Positions 13,949-19,348 of a stretch of 19,348 bases of DNA are shown here, piece by piece. Each line of letters starts with the position of its first letter. The stretch's first letter is position 1. Position numbers and translations under genes: made by a program. This DNA comes from Clostridium sp. CAG:448 (lineage in GTDB: Bacteria > Bacillota > Clostridia > Oscillospirales > CAG-272), in assembly GCA_000433415.1 (NCBI GenBank), contig FR890397.1, positions 1 through 19,348 of the forward strand, read 5' to 3'. Under the pieces are notes generated by a model. The model was not told the origin of the DNA, ran no database searches, and worked only from the letters and a program-made list of their open reading frames with translations.

Positions 13949-15730
13949 ATGAAAGAGCAAAAGGAATCAAAAACCAATATCCGGCAACTGATCCGCCGTT
14001 TTCTCCCCTACTATCGCCCTTATCGGAAAACCCTGTTTTTTGATCTGTTCTGCGCGCTCCTGACAACCGGGTCAGAACTGCTTCTGCCGATGCTGGTGCG
14101 TGAAATCACCGGCAAAGCGCAGGGGGGCGCCGAATCCCTGACCGTGCGTCTGATCGTTACCTGCGGCGTAACCTATCTGATCATGCGCCTGATTGACACG
14201 GTCGCTTACTACTATATGGCAAATATCGGACATGTGATGGGTTGCAAAATCGAAACCAATATGCGGCGCGATTTTTTTGCACATCTGCAAAAGCTGAGCT
14301 TTGCGTTTTACGACAATACCAAGATCGGCACATTGATGTCGCGCATTACCAGTGACCTGTTTGATGTTACCGAGTTTGCCCATCACTGTCCGGAAGAGTA
14401 TTTCATTGCCGCGGTGAAAATCGTAGGGGCGTGCATCATTCTTTGCACCATCAACCCGCTCCTGACCCTGATTACTTTCGCACTGATTCCGGTCATGGTG
14501 ATTGTTCTCTTTCATTTCAACAGCAAAATGAAGGCAACCTTCCGGGAATCCCGCAGGCGCGTCGGCGAACTGAACGCGCAGGTGGAAGACAGCCTGCTCG
14601 GCGTGCGCGAGGTGCGCTCCTTTGTGAATGAACCGGTCGAAGAGGAAAAGTTTGAGGAGGGCAATCAGAATTATCTGCAGGTCAAACGCCGGAATTACAA
14701 GGTCATGGGAATGTTCCAATGCATGACCCGCTTCTTTGAAGGAATGCTGTACATTATTGTCGTGGTTGCCGGCGCATTCTTTCTGCGTCTGCCCGCCGAT
14801 CACGTACTCTCCATCACCGCCGCAGACTACGCCGCCTTCCTCCTGTATGTTTCGGTTCTTTTCACCTCGATCCGTCGTATCGTGGAATTTACCGAGCAGT
14901 TCCAGCGGGGAATGACCGGTATCGAACGTTTTTGTGAAATTATGGATATTCAGCCGGATATTGAGGATGCCCCGGATGCGGTTGCGGTGCAGGACTGCAA
15001 GGGCGACCTGGTCTTTGACCACGTCACCTTCCATTACACCGACGAGAGCAAAAATGTGCTGACCGGATTATCCGTTCATATCCGCGCCGGCGAAAATGTC
15101 GCCATTGTCGGACCGTCCGGCGGCGGAAAAACCACGCTTTGCTCCCTGATCCCCCGTTTTTATGAGATTCAGGACGGAAAAATTCTTCTGGACGGACAAA
15201 ACATCGAAAAAATCAAGTTGGCTTCCTTGCGTCGGCAGATCGGTATTGTCCAACAGAATGTCTACCTGTTTTCCGGCAGCATCCGCGAAAACATTGCTTA
15301 CGGAAAGACCGATGCCACCGACGCCGAAATTGAAGCTGCCGCAAAGCTGGCAGGTGCCGATGCCTTTATCCGCGATCTGCCTGAAGGATACGATACATAT
15401 GTCGGGGAACGCGGCGTCAAGCTGTCTGGCGGACAGAAGCAACGCATCTCCATTGCCCGTGTATTTCTGAAGGATCCCCCGATTCTCATCCTGGATGAGG
15501 CGACCAGTGCGTTGGACAATGAAAGCGAGCGTTTGGTACAGGAATCTCTGGAACGCCTTGCCAAAGGGCGTACCACCATCACCATTGCGCACCGCCTGAC
15601 CACCATTCGCAACGCGGATCGGATTCTGGTACTCACACCGTCCGGCATTGAAGAAGAAGGCAGTCACGCCGAACTGATGAAGAAGGGGGGACTGTATGCC
15701 GAGCTGTATGCACTCTATACTTCCGACTGA
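13949..15730 (+). CDS. Type-1 ABC exporter half-transporter (permease-ATPase fusion)
   Basis: A 593-residue MsbA/BmrA-like exporter. The transmembrane domain (about 1-320) has six helices in the usual ABC_membrane arrangement, including a coupling-helix region with FYDNTKIGTLMSRITSD. The ATPase domain (about 345-585) shows Walker A GPSGGGKTT (388-396), a Q-loop IGIVQQNVYLFSGS, signature LSGGQ (492-496), Walker B ILILDE (512-517) and H-loop His548. All catalytic residues are intact, so a homodimer could be active; no second half-transporter adjoins. Substrates of such exporters include lipids, drugs and peptides and cannot be predicted here. A TAGGAG SD precedes the ATG. It sits in the operon between DUF1294 and DUF896 genes. 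Confidence 0.93.
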   Translation: MKEQKESKTNIRQLIRRFLPYYRPYRKTLFFDLFCALLTTGSELLLPMLVREITGKAQGGAESLTVRLIVTCGVTYLIMRLIDTVAYYYMANIGHVMGCKIETNMRRDFFAHLQKLSFAFYDNTKIGTLMSRITSDLFDVTEFAHHCPEEYFIAAVKIVGACIILCTINPLLTLITFALIPVMVIVLFHFNSKMKATFRESRRRVGELNAQVEDSLLGVREVRSFVNEPVEEEKFEEGNQNYLQVKRRNYKVMGMFQCMTRFFEGMLYIIVVVAGAFFLRLPADHVLSITAADYAAFLLYVSVLFTSIRRIVEFTEQFQRGMTGIERFCEIMDIQPDIEDAPDAVAVQDCKGDLVFDHVTFHYTDESKNVLTGLSVHIRAGENVAIVGPSGGGKTTLCSLIPRFYEIQDGKILLDGQNIEKIKLASLRRQIGIVQQNVYLFSGSIRENIAYGKTDATDAEIEAAAKLAGADAFIRDLPEGYDTYVGERGVKLSGGQKQRISIARVFLKDPPILILDEATSALDNESERLVQESLERLAKGRTTITIAHRLTTIRNADRILVLTPSGIEEEGSHAELMKKGGLYAELYALYTSD

Positions 15731-15747
15731 AAAGGAGAGGTTACCAA

Positions 15748-15999
15748 ATGGAGCAAAAGAAAATTGACAGGATCAATGAATTTGCCCGCCGCGTTCGGAA
15801 CGGAGAAACGCTCAGCGACGATGAGCTGCGGGAACGTGCGGACCTGCGCAGTGAATATCTGCGGGAAATCCGTGCTTCACTGACCAACGATTTAGAGCAC
15901 ACCGTGATTGTCCGTCCGGACGGCACCGTCGAACATGTCACCGATAAACACCCCAAAACGCAAAAAAATGATACGAAAACCCATACAACAAAGCAGTAA
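15748..15999 (+). CDS. DUF896 (UPF0291, YnzC-like) protein
   Basis: An 83-residue soluble protein of the DUF896/UPF0291 family. The diagnostic two-helix hairpin is seen in KKIDRINEFARRVRNGETLS (4-23), then a DDEL(R)ERADLRSEYLREIR helix (24-42). The family is widespread in Bacillota; B. subtilis YnzC is in the SOS-controlled yneA operon, but its role is unclear. The C-terminus here (about 65-83) is a Lys/Thr-rich polar tail. A GGAGAGG SD precedes the ATG. It lies 17 nt after the ABC exporter and 15 nt before the secreted glycanase gene, so it shares their transcript. Confidence 0.88.
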   Translation: MEQKKIDRINEFARRVRNGETLSDDELRERADLRSEYLREIRASLTNDLEHTVIVRPDGTVEHVTDKHPKTQKNDTKTHTTKQ

Positions 16000-16014
16000 G
16001 AAAGGAATTTTCTC

Positions 16015-18648
16015 ATGAAGAAAAACCATTTATTGACGCTTCTGCTTGCCCTTGCGGTTCTCGGCTCGGTTCTGACCGGGATTTTGATCGCAGGCGCTGC
16101 AGAAGGCACCGGCTATGCCTTTGAGTCCTTTGGGCAAGACGTAACCGACAAACATGCCATTGAAATCGCCGAGTCCGCAACTGCGGGCGTACGCATCGGT
16201 TTCGGCGGCGAATTTGATGCCGTTTCTCTCTCGGTCTGCACCTGGGGCACGACAGACTCCAAGGGTGTTCTGCGCCTGTACAAGTGGGAAAAGAACCACA
16301 GAAAAACGGTTGAAGGAACTCCGATTGCAGAAAAATCGGTAGACGGCTTTTCTGACAATGCACTGGTGGAGCTGACCTTTGACGCACAGCCCGCCGGCGA
16401 GTATTTCCTGACCCTGACCAACACCTCCGGAAGGGTTGGCGTCTGGGCAAAGGACGACAACAGCATTACCAAGAGCTTTTTCTACGGCACCGCCGGAGAG
16501 GAAGCCATTGACCTGCGCATGGGAGTTCACTTTACCGGAAAGCCCCGTAATTTCTTCACCGTGCTCTCCGCAGAGGATAACTCCACTGACATTGACACCA
16601 GCATTCCGGCAGACAGTCTGTTCCATCAGAATAAGGCAATGCCCGACACCTGGGTCTTCACGGACGGTCTGGGGCGCATTTCTTACACATTTGCGGACGT
16701 CGGCGGCGTTCGTGAGGGCAAGACGCTGGCTCTTTTCTATTGGGACTGGCACGAGGAGTTGGGTCAAAAAGGCGCAACCAACACGACCGAGCTGATGAAA
16801 AAGTACCCTGAAGCGAAAAACAATTACAATCATCCCGCATGGGCAAACGCAGGATTCTACTGCTTCTGGAACGAACCGATTTACGGTTTCTACCGCACCA
16901 GCGACGAATGGGTTCTGCGCAAGCAGGCTGAACTGCTCGCAGCCGCGGGAGTGGACGTGGTTTTCAACGACAATACCAACGGTAACCTGACCTGGCGGAG
17001 CGGCTACCGCGCCCTGTTTGAAAGCTGGGGCAACGCCAGCAAAGACGGCGTTACTACCCCGAAAATCTCCTTTTTGCTTCCCTTCGGCGCAAACGCCGAC
17101 AGCCGCAAACAACTGATCTCCCTGTATAACGATATTTACAAGGACGGCACCTATCAGGATCAGTGGTATTATCTGGACGGAAAGCCGATGTTGATCGCGC
17201 ACAAAGAGTCCTTGACACAGAGTGAAGCAAACATTCTTGATTTCTTTACTTTCCGCGGCGGTCAGCCCAGTTATACGACCAAAACGACGGTTGCGGGTAC
17301 ATGGGGCTGGTTGTCCACCTATCCGCAGGCTCTTTACTATAAAACCAGCGCGGATGTCCGCGCGAAGATGCCGGAACAGATCACGGTGGGCGTAGCGGTC
17401 AACCACAACTATGTCACCAAGGAAATCACCGCAATGAACGGTGAGCACGTTATGGGACGTTCCTACACCAAGGATTACCCCGACCGCTATGAAAAAGAAG
17501 GGGCTTCCGCTTCCCTTTACGGTTATCAGTTTTCCGAACAGTTCGACTATGCACTGCAAAAGGATCCCTCCGTCATTTTTGTGACCGGTTGGAACGAATG
17601 GCACGCATGGCGCCAGCCGGCACCGTGGGGCGGCACAAACAGCCAGGTCAACAACGCACTGGTCGACCAGTTTGACAACGAATTCAGCCGCGACCTGGAA
17701 CCGAGCAAGGGGGAATTGAAAGACCACTACTACTATCTGTTTGTCAACTATGTACGCAAATATAAGGGCGTCAACCCCATTCCCACGCCTTCTTTTGCCA
17801 CAACCATTGATATGAGCGCAGGAGAAACGCAGTGGATGAATGTTGCTCCCTACTATGCTTCATATGCCAACAACATCGGCAACCGTGACCACGTGGGCTA
17901 TAAGGGGTACAGCTATAAGGAAACCTCCGGTCGTAACGACCTGATCGGTGCACAGGTCGCACGCGATGACGAGTATCTGTACTTCCACGCCGAATGTGCA
18001 TCCGATATTGTCGGACGCGACGAAAATCTGTGGATGACACTGTATCTGGACACGGATCAGAATGCACAGGGGTGGGAGACCTTTGATTATGTCATCAATA
18101 AGTCCAAAGCATCCGAAAATGCGGTCGTGCTGGAAAAGTTCACCGGCGACGGCTATCAGACGGAAAAGGTTGCGGAATGCGCCTACGCCCTGTCCGGCAG
18201 ATACCTGACCATTAAGGTCAAGAAGGCGGATCTCGGCATTTCCGGGGATGACTACACGGTCAATTTTGCATGGACCGACAATGTACACGACGAGAGAGAT
18301 TACTCCACCTTCTCCGGCGACATCATGGATTTCTATATTTCCGGTGATGTAATGCCCGGCGGACGCTTCAAATACAGCTTCGTCAGCACGAAGGAAAATT
18401 CTCACGAGTCCGGCGAGGAAACGACCGTGGAAAAGACCACTGCTGAAGAGATCACCACATCGGATTCCTCGGAAACCGAAGCGCCGCAGGACACAACCGA
18501 GCAAACCACCGCACAGGAAACAACTGCCGCAGAAGGAACCACCGATGCCGGAAACAACGCCGGTTGCGGTTCTCTGCTTGCCGTTACGCCGCTGCTTCTG
18601 GCATTGCCGGCGGCACTGCTACTGCGCAGAAAGAAAGAAAACGATTAA
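16015..18648 (+). CDS. Secreted GH99/GH71-like glycoside hydrolase with CBM9-like domain and C-terminal anchor
   Basis: An 877-residue surface or secreted protein. Residues 1-29 are a Sec signal peptide (cleavage likely near AGAA, 26-29). An N-terminal beta-rich domain (about 32-180) precedes a TIM-barrel-like domain (about 205-580). Its YWDWHEE, VDVVFNDNTNG (313-323) and VTGWNEWHAW (523-532) segments resemble the GH99/GH71-like and WbsX-type glycan enzymes (Asn527-Glu528-Trp529 at the barrel C-terminal end). Residues about 593-785 form a CBM9/DOMON-like beta-sandwich. A Thr/Glu-rich linker (about 795-845) leads to a tripartite tail: GCGS (850-853), a hydrophobic helix (854-870) and RRKKE (871-875). 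An AAAGGAA SD precedes the ATG. Last gene of the operon. Probably acts on mannan-like or other glycans at the cell surface; family assignment is moderate and substrate unknown. Confidence 0.75.
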   Translation: MKKNHLLTLLLALAVLGSVLTGILIAGAAEGTGYAFESFGQDVTDKHAIEIAESATAGVRIGFGGEFDAVSLSVCTWGTTDSKGVLRLYKWEKNHRKTVEGTPIAEKSVDGFSDNALVELTFDAQPAGEYFLTLTNTSGRVGVWAKDDNSITKSFFYGTAGEEAIDLRMGVHFTGKPRNFFTVLSAEDNSTDIDTSIPADSLFHQNKAMPDTWVFTDGLGRISYTFADVGGVREGKTLALFYWDWHEELGQKGATNTTELMKKYPEAKNNYNHPAWANAGFYCFWNEPIYGFYRTSDEWVLRKQAELLAAAGVDVVFNDNTNGNLTWRSGYRALFESWGNASKDGVTTPKISFLLPFGANADSRKQLISLYNDIYKDGTYQDQWYYLDGKPMLIAHKESLTQSEANILDFFTFRGGQPSYTTKTTVAGTWGWLSTYPQALYYKTSADVRAKMPEQITVGVAVNHNYVTKEITAMNGEHVMGRSYTKDYPDRYEKEGASASLYGYQFSEQFDYALQKDPSVIFVTGWNEWHAWRQPAPWGGTNSQVNNALVDQFDNEFSRDLEPSKGELKDHYYYLFVNYVRKYKGVNPIPTPSFATTIDMSAGETQWMNVAPYYASYANNIGNRDHVGYKGYSYKETSGRNDLIGAQVARDDEYLYFHAECASDIVGRDENLWMTLYLDTDQNAQGWETFDYVINKSKASENAVVLEKFTGDGYQTEKVAECAYALSGRYLTIKVKKADLGISGDDYTVNFAWTDNVHDERDYSTFSGDIMDFYISGDVMPGGRFKYSFVSTKENSHESGEETTVEKTTAEEITTSDSSETEAPQDTTEQTTAQETTAAEGTTDAGNNAGCGSLLAVTPLLLALPAALLLRRKKEND

Positions 18649-18666
18649 ACTTTTACACACAACCAT

Positions 18667-18697
18667 GCTGCGGGGCGAATGTCCCGCAGCGTTTTTC
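18667..18697 (+). terminator. Intrinsic terminator of the long operon
   Basis: GCTGCGGG (18667-18674) pairs with CCCGCAGC (18683-18690), extended by a G-U pair, around a 6-nt loop, then GTTTTTC. It is the first terminator after the 9500 promoter. Confidence 0.88.
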
Positions 18698-18784
18698 GTG
18701 TATGCAGATCCGGAGAACCAGGCAAAAATCAATCGACAAAAGCGGAATTTTCCTTTTTTCTCCCCTTTTGCCAGGGATTGTTCC

Positions 18785-18813
18785 TTGCACTTTTTCCTGT
18801 TTTATGGTATCCT
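18785..18813 (+). promoter_or_regulatory. Probable promoter of the 87-aa membrane protein
   Basis: TTGCAC (18785-18790), 17-bp spacer, TATCCT (18808-18813). It lies about 30 nt upstream of the ATG, with an AAAGGAG SD between. Confidence 0.55.
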
Positions 18814-18843
18814 ATTAGTATTACAAAAGGAGATCCGAAAGAC

Positions 18844-19107
18844 ATGAAACACGCAAAAATCAAAACAACACTGTCCCAACTGAAAAATCATCACTACAGT
18901 GCCCCCGCAGGCATCGTTCTGCTGATCGGCACTTTGCTGCTTTGTTTTGCTTTGGGATGGTTCTTGTTTGGCATCTTTCGCGTGGTTCCCAAAGACTCGC
19001 TCACACTGTATTTGGTCTACATACCTGCCATGGAACACATTGTTGCACTCTATACCGTCACTTTCATCGGCGTCCTTTGTGTTGATCTTGCGGTGCAGCA
19101 CCGTTGA
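18844..19107 (+). CDS. Small two-helix membrane protein, unknown function
   Basis: An 87-residue protein that I do not recognise. A basic, His-rich N-terminus (MKHAKIK to NHH, 1-17) is followed by one long hydrophobic helix (22-46), a short polar turn with VVPKDS (47-52) and a second helix (57-83), ending in QHR. The positive-inside rule puts both termini in the cytoplasm. AAAGGAG (18827-18833) lies 10 nt before the ATG. The frame is open upstream into the terminator region, but no start there has support. Flanked by the operon terminator upstream and enolase downstream; it has a probable promoter of its own. Confidence 0.72.
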   Translation: MKHAKIKTTLSQLKNHHYSAPAGIVLLIGTLLLCFALGWFLFGIFRVVPKDSLTLYLVYIPAMEHIVALYTVTFIGVLCVDLAVQHR

Positions 19108-19183
19108 AGGACATCGCTTGTGTGCCTCTATCGCATAATCCTCCGCATGAAACCGGAAAAAATGCGCCAAACTATGCATGTAT

Positions 19184-19208
19184 CCCTTCGGCTTTTGTAC
19201 CGGAAGGG
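19184..19208 (+). terminator. Weak hairpin upstream of enolase
   Basis: CCCTTC-GG (19184-19191) pairs with CC-G-GAAGGG (19200-19208) with one bulged G and an 8-nt loop, followed by only CTTTG. It could be a weak terminator for the 87-aa gene or a leader hairpin of enolase. The rest of 19108-19239 shows no clear promoter. Confidence 0.3.
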
Positions 19209-19239
19209 CTTTGAAACACACGCAGAGGAGGCTCATTGA

Positions 19240-19348
19240 ATGACAAAACCACAAATTGTCCGCTGTTGCGGCAGAGAAATCATAGACTCGCGGGGCAATC
19301 CGACGGTAGAGGCAACGGTCGTACTGACAGACGGCACGGTCGGTGTCG
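19240..19348 (+). CDS. eno: Enolase (N-terminal fragment, runs off right edge)
   Basis: Thirty-six codons are visible. GREIIDSRGNPTVEATVVLTDG (11-32) matches the conserved N-terminus of enolase, the glycolytic enzyme that interconverts 2-phosphoglycerate and phosphoenolpyruvate and needs Mg. The active-site residues lie beyond the window. The start is set by AGAGGAGG (19224-19231), 8 nt before the ATG at 19240. No promoter was recognised in the 132-nt gap upstream, so it may share a transcript with the 87-aa membrane protein gene or use a promoter I cannot see. Confidence 0.92.
   Translation, partial: MTKPQIVRCCGREIIDSRGNPTVEATVVLTDGTVGV

Noticed and set aside
16030..17727. Open frame of about 565 codons antisense to the glycanase
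   Set aside because: Cys/Val-rich shadow without motifs; the sense strand has a signal peptide, domains and anchor.
19144..19165. CGCAT/ATGCG hairpin upstream of enolase
   Set aside because: Only 5 bp with a long loop and no U-tract; not distinguishable from chance.

Overview
The window looks like a chromosomal segment from a low-to-moderate GC, spore-forming Bacillota, probably an anaerobic Clostridia of the Oscillospiraceae type. This is inference from: a SpoIIP sporulation autolysin; consensus sigma-A promoters with 17-bp spacers; strong Shine-Dalgarno (SD) sites; a short divergent peptide deformylase; a clostridial-type GluRS paired with GlnRS; a DUF896 protein; and a secreted glycanase with a Gly-Cys-Gly-Ser C-terminal anchor. 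I see no IS elements, prophage genes, CRISPR arrays, tRNAs or rRNAs.

Layout. (1) 1-1548, minus strand: a consensus promoter drives peptide deformylase, a DUF2238-like six-helix membrane protein, and the first 33 codons of a radical SAM protein running off the left edge. (2) 1606-3735, plus strand: an RpiB/LacA/LacB-type sugar-phosphate isomerase, then an MFS-type transporter with its own promoter and an almost leaderless start, closed by a bidirectional terminator. (3) 3816-5743: a minus-strand two-gene operon (LexA/CI-like HTH-S24 regulator, then a NUDIX ADP-ribose hydrolase, coupled by an ATGA overlap) faces a small hydrophobic membrane protein. The two divergent promoters carry related GACAA/TTGTC elements in their spacers. 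(4) 5747-6853, minus: spoIIP, ending 3 bp from the convergent small membrane gene. (5) 7210-9348, plus: an orphan oligopeptide-binding lipoprotein with its own promoter and terminator. (6) 9500-18696, plus: an apparent seven-gene operon under one promoter and one terminator: MBL-fold hydrolase, gltX, glnS, DUF1294 protein, type-1 ABC exporter, DUF896 protein and a large secreted GH99/GH71-like protein with a CBM9-like domain. (7) 18785-19348: a two-helix small membrane protein and the start of enolase.

How the parts may work together. The cluster most worth testing as a system is region 3. The S24 regulator keeps the Ala-Gly cleavage site and the Ser/Lys dyad at LexA-like spacing. It is translationally coupled to an ADP-ribose-type NUDIX enzyme and faces a small membrane protein with a structured leader, which suggests a damage- or stress-responsive switch. 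Region 6 joins translation genes (GluRS and GlnRS, so Gln-tRNA is made directly) to an exporter and a surface glycan enzyme without visible internal promoters or terminators. No T-box fits in its roughly 23-nt leader.
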